Shown: piece after piece, positions 52,447-62,134 of the stretch
Numbering within the stretch: the first letter of the stretch is position 1
Layout: every line of letters starts with the position of its first letter
Assembly (NCBI GenBank): GCA_963825685.1
Contig: CAWGUD010000021.1
Location: 62,001 to 126,000, forward strand
Origin: JAOUEA01 sp963825685
Lineage (GTDB): Bacteria; Actinomycetota; UBA4738; HRBIN12
Direction of reading: 5' to 3'
DNA length: 64,000 bases
The notes under the pieces: model-generated
The model's database searches: none
What the model was told of the DNA's origin: nothing
The model's input: only the letters and a program-made list of their open reading frames with translations
Translations under genes and position numbers: made by a program

Positions 52447-53277
52447 CTACCCCATCGACGATCCGAAGTCGCGGAGCATCTCGTTCAGCCGCACCTTGTC
52501 GTCGGTCGCTTCGGTCCGGTGACCGATGATGAGACCGCAGGGAAGTCCGAAGTGTCCCGCCGGGAACTCCCGGGCACGGTTCCCCGGGATCACCACGGCG
52601 CCAGCGGGCACCCGGCCACGGTGCTCGGCCGCCTCCGGACCGGTCACGTCGATCACCGGTGTGTTCCCCGTGAGCACCACACCGGCGCCGAGCACGGCGT
52701 TCGCCCCCACGCGCACCCCTTCGACCACGATGCACCGGGAGCCGATGAACGCACCGTCCTCGATCACGACCGGGGCGGCTTGGAGCGGTTCCAGCACCCC
52801 GCCGATGCCGACACCCCCCGCGAGGTGCACCCCCGCTCCGATCTGCGCGCACGATCCCACCGTGGCCCAGGTGTCGACCATCGTGTCCGGGCCGACCCAC
52901 GCCCCGATGTTCACGTAGCTCGGCATCAGCACCACGCCCCGAGACAGGTACGACCCGTACCGCGCCGTCGCCGGCGGCACGACGCGCACACCCGATGCCT
53001 CGTACCCGTGCTTGAGGGGCAGCTTGTCGTGGTACTCGAACGGGCCGGCCTCGCTCACCTCGAGGCCGCGGATCCGGAAGTAGAGCAAGACGGCCTGCTT
53101 CACCCACTGGTGCACCAGCCAATCGTCACCGTCGGCCTCGGCGACACGAACCTCGCCCCGATCCAGCATGCCGATCGTCACCTCGATGGCCTCGCGGTCG
53201 AGGCGGTCCGCGGGGTCTCGGGAGTGGGCGGCCCAGCTCGTCTCGACGCGCTCCGAGAGCTCCGCGATACCGATCAC
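52447..53277 (-). CDS. dapD: Tetrahydrodipicolinate N-succinyltransferase
   Basis: DapD succinylates tetrahydrodipicolinate in lysine/diaminopimelate synthesis. The 276-residue protein has a helical N-terminus (VHQWVKQAVLLYFRIRGL) followed by a left-handed parallel beta helix of hexapeptide repeats (VNIGAWVGPDTMVDTWATVGSCAQIGAGVHLAGGVGIGGVLEP, then VIEDGAFIGSRCIVVEGVRVGANAVLGAGVVLTG). This is the family with KxxVLLYFR and GVGIGGVLEP motifs found in proteobacteria and some actinobacteria, rather than the mycobacterial DapD type. GTG 53277 overlaps the dapC stop. Confidence 0.93.
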   Translation of the reverse strand: MIGIAELSERVETSWAAHSRDPADRLDREAIEVTIGMLDRGEVRVAEADGDDWLVHQWVKQAVLLYFRIRGLEVSEAGPFEYHDKLPLKHGYEASGVRVVPPATARYGSYLSRGVVLMPSYVNIGAWVGPDTMVDTWATVGSCAQIGAGVHLAGGVGIGGVLEPLQAAPVVIEDGAFIGSRCIVVEGVRVGANAVLGAGVVLTGNTPVIDVTGPEAAEHRGRVPAGAVVIPGNRAREFPAGHFGLPCGLIIGHRTEATDDKVRLNEMLRDFGSSMG

Positions 53278-54447
53278 GCGTGCACCCCCCTCAGCGCCTC
53301 GTCGAGGCGCTCGACCGCGCGCTCGCACTCGGGCAGCGTCGGCACCATCGCCATGCGGACGTAGCCCTCCCCCTCCGGGCCGAAGTAGGCACCGGGAGCG
53401 ACGACCACCCCGGCGCGGTCGAGCAGTTCGAACGCCCAGTCGACCGACGGACGTCCGCCCGGCACCTCGATCCACAGGTAGAAGGTCGCGATGCTGCCGG
53501 CGACGCGCACCCCATGGGCGGCGAACAGATCCAGGAAGAGTCCGCCGCTTCTCCGCGTACCGCGCCCGCGTGTCCTCGACGTGGGTCTCGTCGTTCCACG
53601 CGGCGATCGAGGCCCGCTGCACGAACTCTTGCGGGGTCACACCAACGCTCGGGCGCAGCGCCTTGAGGGCCCCGATCAGCGCCGGGTCGCCCGCCGCGAA
53701 CGCGCTGCGGTATCCGGTCATCGATGAGCGCTTGCTGAGCGTGTTGATCGCGAGGACGTTCGTGAGGTCACCCACCTGCAGCGCCGACACCGGCGGCGCA
53801 CCCTCGAACCAGAGCTCGCTGTATGCCTCGTCGGACGCCAGCAACACGTCGTGGTGGCGGCACCGGTCCGCGGCGCGCCGAAGGAAGTCGAGCGAGGCGA
53901 CGGCCCCGGTCGGGTTGTTCGGATAGTTCAGCCACAGGATCGAGGTTCGGTCCCAGGTTGCATCGTCGACGGCGTCGAGGTCCGGGAGGAAGCCGTTCGC
54001 CTCGAGCAGGGGCAGCCGATGGACGACGCCGCCCGCGAAGCGCGCGCCGCGCTCGGGGATCGTGTATCCGGGCGCCGTGACGAGCACGGTGTCCTTGCGG
54101 GCTTCTGGGTCGAGCGTCGCCTGCGCGAGCGAGAAGACGATCTCCTTCGACCCCAGCAACGGCAGCACCTGGGTGTCGGGATCGACGTCGGCGCCGAACC
54201 GGCGCCCGACCCAGCCCGACACGGCTTCGCGGAGCTCCGGCAGTCCCGCGGCCCGCGGGTACGAGGAGATCGGCTCGATCGCCTCCCGCAGCGCGTCGCG
54301 GATGAACGGAGCCGTCACCTCCCGCGGGTCGCCCACCCCGAAGTCGATGACCTCCCGACCCGAGGCGACCGCCTCCGCCTTCCGCCGATCGAGCTCCTCG
54401 AACGGGTACGGGTCGATCCGCCCGATGCCCGGCGACAGATGCGTCAC
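53274..54447 (-). CDS. dapC: Succinyldiaminopimelate aminotransferase (frameshifted)
   Basis: A fold-type I PLP aminotransferase that makes N-succinyl-L,L-diaminopimelate. IDFGVGDPREVTAPFIRDAL and SSYPRAAGLPELREAVSGWV open the protein; LWLNYPNNPTGAVAS holds the PLP-ring Asn, SDEAYSELWF the Asp and Tyr, and NTLSKRSSMTGYRSAF the Schiff-base Lys. The frame breaks near 53550: AEKRR continues in another frame as LFLDLFAAHGVRVAGSIATFYLWIEVPGG to the end. Restored length is about 390 residues. GTG 54447 overlaps the dapE stop. Assignment to DapC rather than another aminotransferase rests on the dap neighbours. Confidence 0.87.
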
Positions 54448-55577
54448 GTCGTCGACCCCTCCTGCCCGTCGCGACCGCCGACCGCTCCGAGCCCCAGGAA
54501 CGCGCGCAGCACGGCGTGGCATCGCACCAGCGAGCGCAGCTCCACACGTTCGTCGTCCCGGTGAGCGTACTGCGGGTCACCGGGACCGAAGTTGACGGCG
54601 TCGACACCGGCCAGGGCGAACTCCGCGACCGGCGTCCAGGCCTGCTTCGGGCCGAGGGCCAGATCGCCTGCTTCGCGGAGCCGCGACACCAGGAGGTTGC
54701 TCACGCTGACCGGCCCGGGCGGCGCGTTCCCGTTCACGCGGACCTCGACCCCCGAGGGCGCCAGCAGCTCCCGGAGCCGCGACTCGGCCTCCTCGGGGGT
54801 GAGCCCGGGCCGGTAGCGGTAGTTCACCCCGGCTTCGACTCGGTCGGGCACCACGTTCGATGCCACTCCCCCCGAGATCGTGGTCACGCTCACGACCTCT
54901 CTGAAGGTGAGCCCCTCGACCGTGACGTCGCGCACGGGCAGCTCGGCGAGAGGAGCGAGCGCGGCGATCGCCCTGTGGATCGCGTTCTCGCCGTGCCACG
55001 GTCGGGCACTGTGCGCCGCCCGTCCGGTCACGGTGACCGTGGCGTTCAGGTTGCCGAGGCATCCGACCTCGATCGTGTTGGCGGTCGGCTCCATCACGAT
55101 CGCGAGATCGGGCGTCGTGGCGGCCGCGCACCGATCGAACAGCGGTCCGAGGGCGCTCTCGGTGAAGGGCAACTCCTCGCGCCCGAAGAAGAGCACACCG
55201 ACGTCGTAGGAACCCGGATCGTCGGCCAGCTCATCGGCGAGCTCCAGCATCACGGCGAGCGCGCCCTTCATGTCGGCCGCGCCTCGTCCGACCACGGCGT
55301 CGGCGTCGAGCCTGCCGGGGACGTTGCCCGTGATCGGCACGGTGTCGACGTGACCGGCGAGCAGGACGAACGGTCGCCCGACGCGTCGGACCGCCGGTGT
55401 GGCGAGCAGCACCGCGTCGTGATCGTCGAGCACCTCGTAGCTCGACGGCAACGACGACCGGATCGAGTCGAGGATGGCTCGCTCGTCGCGGCTGACCGAC
55501 GGCACGTCGATGAGGGCGAGCGTGCGTTCACCGAGCCGGTCGTGCAGAGACGAGCCGGCCGGAGCGTCCACGCTCAC
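54444..55577 (-). CDS. dapE: Succinyl-diaminopimelate desuccinylase
   Basis: DapE hydrolyses N-succinyl-L,L-diaminopimelate. The 377-residue M20 metallopeptidase has the metal/catalytic motifs LLAGHVDTVPITGN (His, Asp), VVGRGAADMKGALAVML (bridging Asp), LFFGREELPFTES (catalytic Glu and metal Glu) and a final His in DPQYAHRDDERVEL, with a dimerisation domain in between (VTVTGRAAHSARPWHGENAIHRA). GTG 55577 overlaps the dapF stop (GTGA), and the stop overlaps dapC. Confidence 0.93.
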   Translation of the reverse strand: MSVDAPAGSSLHDRLGERTLALIDVPSVSRDERAILDSIRSSLPSSYEVLDDHDAVLLATPAVRRVGRPFVLLAGHVDTVPITGNVPGRLDADAVVGRGAADMKGALAVMLELADELADDPGSYDVGVLFFGREELPFTESALGPLFDRCAAATTPDLAIVMEPTANTIEVGCLGNLNATVTVTGRAAHSARPWHGENAIHRAIAALAPLAELPVRDVTVEGLTFREVVSVTTISGGVASNVVPDRVEAGVNYRYRPGLTPEEAESRLRELLAPSGVEVRVNGNAPPGPVSVSNLLVSRLREAGDLALGPKQAWTPVAEFALAGVDAVNFGPGDPQYAHRDDERVELRSLVRCHAVLRAFLGLGAVGGRDGQEGSTT

Positions 55578-56448
55578 GAGCGGATCAGCGCCGCGACGTC
55601 GACGACCCCCTCGAACACGCGCTGCGCTTCGCCGGTCAGGAGCACCTCGCCGTCGGGTCGGCGTTCCACCTCGAGGTCGCCACCCGGGAACCGCACGACG
55701 GCACGAGTCGGGACGAGGCCGGCTTCGTTCGCCGCGATCGCGGCCGCGCACGCTCCGCTGCCACAGGCCATCGTCTCTCCGCTGCCCCGCTCCCAGACCC
55801 GGGCGTGCACCACCCCGTCGTGGACGTAGGCGAACTCCACGTTCGTGCGCTCGGGGAACAGGTCGTGGCGCTCCAGCGCCGGTCCGATGTGGCCGACGTG
55901 CACGGTCGCCGGGTCGCCGTCGACGAAGACCACGAGGTGTGGGTTCCCCATCGAGACGGCGGAGGCGGTCAGCGTGAGCCCGTCGCCGATCTCCAGGGGC
56001 TGCGCGAGGAAGGTCTCCCAGGCGGGGCCGCGCATCGGGATCGCAGCCCGCGTGAAGTTCGGCACGCCCATCGTGGTGGTGACCCGGTGCACACCTGCGG
56101 ACCCGGGATGCAGCGTGAGGTGCCTGAGGCCGGCACGGGTGAGGACGGCGACCGACGTGGTACTCGGCCAACCCACGGTCGTGCAGGAGGACACCCGACA
56201 CAACGGATGCCGTTGCCGCACATCTCGGCCACCGAACCGTCGGCGTTGGAGTAGTCCATGAAGAAGGATGCGCCCTCGCGGTCGGTGCGCACGACCCTGA
56301 TCACGCCGTCCGCGCCGACGCCCGTTCGTCGATCGCAGACCACCGCGACCTCGGTCGACGAGAGGGGCCGTTCGTCATCGAGGTCGAGGACCAACACGAA
56401 GTCGTTGCCGGTCCCCTGGTACTTCGCGAACTCGAGCGTCTCGGTCAC
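55574..56448 (-). CDS. dapF: Diaminopimelate epimerase (two frameshifts)
   Basis: DapF converts L,L- to meso-diaminopimelate for peptidoglycan and lysine. GTG 56448 starts FAKYQGTGNDFVLVLDLDD; the first catalytic Cys is in EMCGNGIRC. The frame then changes near 56202 (an extra T before GVLLHDRGLAE) and again near 56160, after which TSVAVLTRAGLRHLTLHPG runs to the end, including TMGVPNF, VSMGNPHLVVFVD, NVEFAYV, and the second catalytic Cys in MACGSGACAAAIAA. Restored length is about 290 residues. Both active-site Cys are intact, so the breaks look like sequence errors. The gene overlaps miaA and dapE by GTGA. Confidence 0.9.
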
Positions 56449-57368
56449 GGCGCCAGGGACCCCAGCACGTCGTCGACGACCTCGATCGCGCCGCCCGCAC
56501 CGGCCTCGAACCAGTGGACGCGGGGATCGCGCCGGAACCAGGCCATCTGTCGTCGCGCCAGGTTCTTCGTGCGTCGCACCGTTCCCTCCCAGGCTTCCTC
56601 GAGGGAGAGCCTACCGTCGAGGTGGCGGACGAGCTCCGCGTACCCGATCGCCTGGCTGGACGTCAGCCAGGCGCCGAACCCACGCTCCACGAGCCCACGC
56701 ACCTCGTCGAGCCACCCAGCAGCGAACATCGCGGCGACGCGATCCGCGATGCGGGCGGCCAGGGCCTGGGCCTCGATCGCGATCCCCGCCACCACCACCC
56801 GCGAGGGGTCGTAGCGCTCCCAGTCGGCCGCGAAGCTGCTGAACGGCGAACCCGTGATCGCCGCCACCTCGAGCGCCCGCACCACACGTCGCACGTTCCC
56901 CGGCTCGATCTTCGCCGCGGCCACCGGATCCAGGTCCTCCAGACGCAGGAGGAGTCGGCCGACACCCACCGCCTCGGCCTCCGCCTCGAGCTCCGCGCGC
57001 ACCGACGGGTCCTCGCCGGGGAAGCCGAGGTCGTCGGCGAGTGCACGGAAGTACAGGCCCGACCCGCCGACCAGCAGCGGCCTGACGCCACGGGCTTCGA
57101 GGCCGGCGATCGCCTCTCGCCCCACGGCCTGGTAGCGGGCGACGGTGAACCGTTCGGTGGGTTCCGCAAGGTCGAGCAGATGGTGGGGCACGAGGGCGCG
57201 TTGCTCGGTCGTCGGCTTGGCCGTGCCGATGTCCATGCCTCGGTAGACGAGCATCGAATCGACCGAGCAGATCTCCGCGCCGAGCGACCCGGCCAGTGCG
57301 ATCCCCGCGTCCGTCTTGCCGCTCGCGGTCGGTCCGACGAGCGCCAGGAGCGGCGGCCCGGTCGCCAT
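56445..57368 (-). CDS. miaA: tRNA dimethylallyltransferase
   Basis: MiaA adds the isopentenyl group to A37 of tRNAs that read U-starting codons. The 307-residue protein has the P-loop LVGPTASGKTDAGIAL (10-25), SVDSMLVYRGMDIGTAKPT, PHHLLDLAEP, LLVGGSGLYFRAL, the family segment FGAWLTSSQAIGYAELVRHLDG and TKNLARRQMAWFRRD at the tRNA-binding C-terminus. It lies between miaB and dapF; miaB makes the next modification step. Confidence 0.95.
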   Translation of the reverse strand: MATGPPLLALVGPTASGKTDAGIALAGSLGAEICSVDSMLVYRGMDIGTAKPTTEQRALVPHHLLDLAEPTERFTVARYQAVGREAIAGLEARGVRPLLVGGSGLYFRALADDLGFPGEDPSVRAELEAEAEAVGVGRLLLRLEDLDPVAAAKIEPGNVRRVVRALEVAAITGSPFSSFAADWERYDPSRVVVAGIAIEAQALAARIADRVAAMFAAGWLDEVRGLVERGFGAWLTSSQAIGYAELVRHLDGRLSLEEAWEGTVRRTKNLARRQMAWFRRDPRVHWFEAGAGGAIEVVDDVLGSLAP

Positions 57369-57379
57369 CGCGCCGGCGG

Positions 57380-58723
57380 TCAGGTGCCCGCGCCGACCGG
57401 GTCGCGCACGAGCTCACCCGTGAGGTGATGCGGAGCGGCCGCCACGATGCGGGCCCGGGCGAACGTGCCGGGCTCCATGGCGCCGGCGATGTGCACGATG
57501 CGGTTCGTGCGGGTCCGCGACTGCGTCGAGCGGCCCTTCCTGTCGCCGCCTTCCACCAACACCTCGTGCGTCTCGCCCACGAGTGCCGCGGCCTCCTCGG
57601 CCGAGATGCGCTCCTGCAGCGCGACGAGCCGATCGAACCGCGCCTGGACGACCTCCTTGGGGACCTGCTCGTCGAAGCTCGCCGCCCGGGTACCCGGCCG
57701 AGGCGAGTACTGGAACATGTAGGCGCTGTCGAAACGGGCGGCTTCGACGACCTCCAGCGTCTGCTCGAAGTCGCGCTCGGTCTCGCCAGGGAACCCCACG
57801 ATGATGTCGGTGGAGACGGCGATGCCTGGGATCGCCGCTCGGATGCGCTCGAGCCAGCCGAGGTATCGATCGCGCCGGTACGACCGTCGCATGCGCCGGA
57901 GCACGTCGTCCGAGCCCGACTGCATCGGGAAGTGGATGTGCTCGCACACCGCGGGGGTCTCGGCCATCGCGTCGATGACGTCGGGGGTGAAGTCGTGCGG
58001 GTGCGGGCTCGTGAATCGCACCCGCCGGATGCCGTCGACGGCGCCCACCCGCCGGAGGAGATCGGCGAACAACGGCGATCGAGGGGAGCCCGGCACGGTG
58101 ACGTCGCGGCCGTACGTGTTCACGTTCTGCCCGAGCAGGGTCACCTCGACGACCCCCCGCGCGGCGAGCCCTCGCACCTCGGCCAGGATGTCGTCGACGG
58201 CGCGAGAGCGCTGCGGTCCCCGCACGAGCGGCACGATGCAGAACGTGCAGGCGTTGTCGCACCCCGGAGCGATCGAGACCCACGCTCGGAACGCGTCGTC
58301 GCGCGCCGCAGGCAACGCGCTCGGGAACGTCTCCGTCTGCTCGCGCACGTCCATCTGGAGGCCTTCGGTCTCCGAGCGCTCCAACAGGTCCAGCAGGTGC
58401 GGCAACGCGTGGGTCCCCACGACCACGTCCACCCACGGGGCGCGACGCTGGATCTCCCCCTGGTCCTTCTGCGCGAGGCATCCGCTCACGACGATCCGCA
58501 TCTGCGGGTTGGCCGCCTTCACCGGCTTCAGGTGGCCGAGGTTGCCATAGAGCTTGTTGTCGGCGTTCTCACGGATCGCGCACGTGTTGAGCACCACGAC
58601 ACGCGAGGCGGCGACGTCATCGGCAGGCGTCATGCCGTCGGCGAGCAGCAACCCGGCGATGCGCTCCGAGTCATGCTCGTTCATCTGGCACCCGAAGGTG
58701 CGGATCGAGTACGTGCCTTCCAC
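57380..58723 (-). CDS. miaB: tRNA-2-methylthio-N6-dimethylallyladenosine synthase
   Basis: MiaB methylthiolates the isopentenylated A37 made by MiaA. The 447-residue radical-SAM methylthiotransferase has the three N-terminal cluster cysteines (RTFGCQMNEHDSER, LNTCAIRENADNKLYG, VVSGCLAQKDQGEI), the radical SAM motif APGCDNACTFCIVPLVRG and a C-terminal TRAM domain (GETHEVLVEGGDRKGRSTQSRTRTNR). GTG 58723 gives the family N-terminus YSIRTFGCQMN; an in-frame GTG at 58750 would add nine residues. It is 11 bases before miaA. Confidence 0.95.
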   Translation of the reverse strand: MEGTYSIRTFGCQMNEHDSERIAGLLLADGMTPADDVAASRVVVLNTCAIRENADNKLYGNLGHLKPVKAANPQMRIVVSGCLAQKDQGEIQRRAPWVDVVVGTHALPHLLDLLERSETEGLQMDVREQTETFPSALPAARDDAFRAWVSIAPGCDNACTFCIVPLVRGPQRSRAVDDILAEVRGLAARGVVEVTLLGQNVNTYGRDVTVPGSPRSPLFADLLRRVGAVDGIRRVRFTSPHPHDFTPDVIDAMAETPAVCEHIHFPMQSGSDDVLRRMRRSYRRDRYLGWLERIRAAIPGIAVSTDIIVGFPGETERDFEQTLEVVEAARFDSAYMFQYSPRPGTRAASFDEQVPKEVVQARFDRLVALQERISAEEAAALVGETHEVLVEGGDRKGRSTQSRTRTNRIVHIAGAMEPGTFARARIVAAAPHHLTGELVRDPVGAGT

Positions 58724-58867
58724 GACCTCACGAGGGTAGCCGATTGCCACCGACGGACTACCGGGATGACACGAGATCCTGAGACACCTCTCAAGCCTGC
58801 ACCACCGACGCCGATGTGGGGGAAAGAACGACGATCCCGCACGCCACCTAGGAGGGCCTCGGTCCAG

Positions 58868-61800
58868 ATGGACGCCGACAAGCCGAGCAAGAAAGCGCGC
58901 CTCCGGGAGGCGCGCATCCAGCTCAAGGAATCTCTTGCCGCGCAACGCGCGCTGGCTCGACGCGTGGCGGAGCTCGAGACCCTGCGAGCATCGACCGGCC
59001 GGCCGGAGGCCGTCGACGCCGGTGAGTTCTTCGACCTGGCCACCCGTCTGGCCTCGTCGGAACGAGCCCTCCGTGCAGCGCTGGAGGCAGGTGCCGACGC
59101 GACCGAGGCGTCGAAGGCGACCGAGACACTCCTCGCCGCGGCGGGTGATCGCCTCGCGGAGCTGGGCAGCGTCGCGGATCGTGCCGACATCGCCGAGGAC
59201 CGCCTCGCGGAGGCGACGGCGACGATCGAGGACCTCCGTCAGGAGCTGACCGATTCGCTCGCCTCCCTCGACGAGGCGCGAGATGCGGTGGCGCGACTGA
59301 GCGTGAAGGTCGAGGAATCTGTCGCGAAGGCCGAGGAATCTCTCGCGAAGGCCGAGGCCTCCGAGAAGGCGGCCGAGCAGACCCGGGAAGAAGAGGCACG
59401 GCTCCGCGCGGAGCTCGAGCAGGCGAACGACAAGGGTCGAGACCGCCGAGCACCAGCTGAGCGAGGCGCAGGAAGCGTTGACCGAGGTCCGCGCGGAGCT
59501 CGCCGACGCCAGGAGCGCCGCCGACCAGGCGATCGAGCAGGGCGAGGAAGCCGTTCGTGCGATCGACGAGCGACTCGTGGCGGCACAGATCGACGCGGAC
59601 CGTGCGACGGCGGACGCCGAGCGTGCACGGACCGAAGCCGAAGAGGCGCGTGCCGACGCGGACCGGGCTCGCGACCGACGTCGAGGAGGCCCACTCGACC
59701 ACCCGACGGGCGAAGGAGGACGCCGACGCGGCTCGTTCGGCGGCAGACGCCGCGGAGGTGCGAGCGACGACCGCCGAGCAGGACATGGCCGCCGCGGAGG
59801 CGCGCGCAAGCGAAGCCCAAGCCCGCGCCGATGCCATGGCGCAGCGGGTCGCCCAGGTCGAGGAGCATGCGGCGTCGCTGGAGACGACGGTGGCCGACGC
59901 CCAGGCCCGCGCGACCGAGGCGGGTTCGCGCGCCGACGCCGCCGAGGCCCGCGCGGGGAGGCGCGACGAGGGCGAGACTGCCCTGGCCGAGGCGACCCGT
60001 ATCGCGGACGAGGCCGCAGCGAAGGTCGAGCAGCTGGTGGCGGCTGTGGTGGAGTTGGAGACCGCCGCGGTCCAGCGAGAGATCGTGCTCGAACGGCTCG
60101 AAGCCGAGATCGAGGACCTCACGGGCCAGACCGACATGACCTCGCGCGAGCTCGCGTCGGCACTCGAGGAGGCCGAAGCTCGAGCCAGGGCCGATCTCGA
60201 GGCCGCCGAGACCCGGGTCAGCGCTGCCGAGCAGCGTGCGACCGAAGCAGAGTCCGCCCTCGCCGAGCTGCGCGACTCGTCTGAGACGGAACGCGAAGAG
60301 CTGAACGCCGCCCGCGCCGCGGCAGAGCAGGCACGGAAGGACGCCGAACGGGCCACGAGCGAGATGCAGCAGGCACGGAATGACGCCGAGGCCGCGCGTG
60401 TCCAGGCCGAGGAATCTCGCGCCACCGCCGAGCGGGCGCTCGAGCAGGCCGAGGAGGCACGGGCCGCCATCGCCGCGGACGAGGAACGCGCTTCGACGTC
60501 GGAGCGCGAGCGAGCCGAAGCCGAGGAGCGCGCCCGGAAGCCGAGTCCCGAGTTCAGTCGCTCGAAGTGGCGGCGGCCGAGGCCGAGACTCGAGCCGTCG
60601 AGGCAGAATCTCGTGTCGAGGCGGCGGAGTCCAGGGCGGCAGCCGCCGAGACTCGCCGTCGCGGACGCGGAGCGCATCGCCCAGGAGAGCACCGAGAAGG
60701 TCTCCGAGCTCACGACGGCGCTCGAGGAGATGGAGGCACAGCGCGAGGGCAGACGTCGAGGCCTCGAGCGAGCGGGTCGCAGCAGCCGAGCAGCGCGCCA
60801 CCGAGGTCGAGGCGGTGTCGGCCGGCATCCAGGGCGAGATCGAAGCGGCGCGTGCGGACGTCGCCGCGGCGATCGCAGACGTCGAGTCCATCCGAGCCGA
60901 GCTCGCCGAGGCGAAGGCCGAGGCCGAACGCTCGGCCACGCAGGCCGCAGAGGCTCGGGCGGCCATCGCCAGCGCCGAGGAGCGGGTCGCGTCCTCCGAG
61001 GAAGACATCGCCTCCGCGGAGGCCCGCGCGGCGGAGGCCACCGCTCGCGCCGAGTCCCTCGCCGCGTCGCATGACGAGGCGACATCGAAGCTCGAGGAGC
61101 TGACCGCGAGGCTCGGAGAGGTCGAGGCGACGAACGACCGCAGATCTCGGTCGCTGCGAACGAGCGAGTCGCAGCAGCCGAGCAGCGGGCGACCGAGGCA
61201 GAGGAACAGGCTGCCATCACCAAGGGTGCGGTCGAGGCCGCCCTTGCAGATGTCGAGCGAGCCACGGCAGACGCCCACAGCGCGGTCGAGGCCGAGTTGA
61301 CGTCGGCCCGTGCCGAGCGGACCCAGGCTGAGGAACTGTTGGCGTCGGTGAGGAACGATCTCGCCGCCGCCGAGGCGTCGGTCAAGAGCCTGGAAGCCGA
61401 GCGAGATGGTCTCCGATCGAGCCATGAGTCGATCGACAGCCTCAACTCCCGGGTCGCAGAGTTGGAGGAACAGCTCGCCGCCGCCCTCGACGCCGCGACC
61501 GAAGCGCGAGCGCGAGCCGATGAGGCCGAGCGCCGTGTCCTCGATCTGGAGTCGCTCGCGCAGGACGCCCCCTCGATCGCCGGCTCCCCGGAAGGATCGG
61601 CCAGTTCCGGCGGCTCGCAGGAGATCGAGCTCAGGTCGCAGCTGCGGGACCTCGAGTCCCAGTTGCTCCAGAGCGAGGCGCGGGCACGGAGCGCTTACGC
61701 AGCCACCGAGGCGGCCGAGGCGGCTCTGCGGATGGCCAAGGAGGAGGGCTTCATCCCCTCGATGCACTCGGAGCAGGAGTTCCGGGATCTCCGCGCGCGC

Positions 61801-62128
61801 CTCGAGGACGTGACGGGTCGAGCCGATCAAGCGGAGCGTTCCCTCGCCAAGGCAGAGGCCGACCTCGCTGCCCTCCGCGCCGGTGTCGACCCCGATGCGC
61901 TCGCCGATCCGCTCGCGGCCGTCGACCCGGTGGACGACGCCGTGGAACCGGTCGCCGACCCCGCTCCATCGGACGAAGGAGGTCGCTCCCCCGAGCGCGG
62001 CGCCGACCCCTCAGGACGGCGACTCCTGGGTCGCGGGCCCCCAACCCTCGAGAGGCCTGAGCTTCCGGAAGTTGGCGGGCGCGGCGAGCGGGAAGAAGGA
62101 CCGCGACGGCGACTCGTCTCGACGCTGA
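58868..62128 (+). CDS. Large Ala/Glu-rich coiled-coil protein (seven frameshifts)
   Basis: Coding pieces in three frames join into about 1,086 residues, from ATG 58868 (MDADKPSKKARLREARIQLK) to TGA 62126-62128. Nearly everything between residues 20 and 1000 is heptad-like coiled coil, with runs such as EEARLRAELEQAN, RVAAAEQRATEVEAV and LEEQLAAALDAATEARARA. The end is a flexible Pro/Asp-rich region and a basic tail (GLSFRKLAGAASGKKDRDG). Frame changes are needed near 59436, 59672, 60540, 60655, 60752, 61141 and 61980; each time the coiled-coil register resumes at once. No ATPase head, signal peptide or membrane segment is seen. A structural, DivIVA- or SMC-rod-like role is possible but not shown. 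It could be a decaying gene or a consensus-error hotspot. Confidence 0.6.
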
Positions 62129-62134
62129 CCCGCG

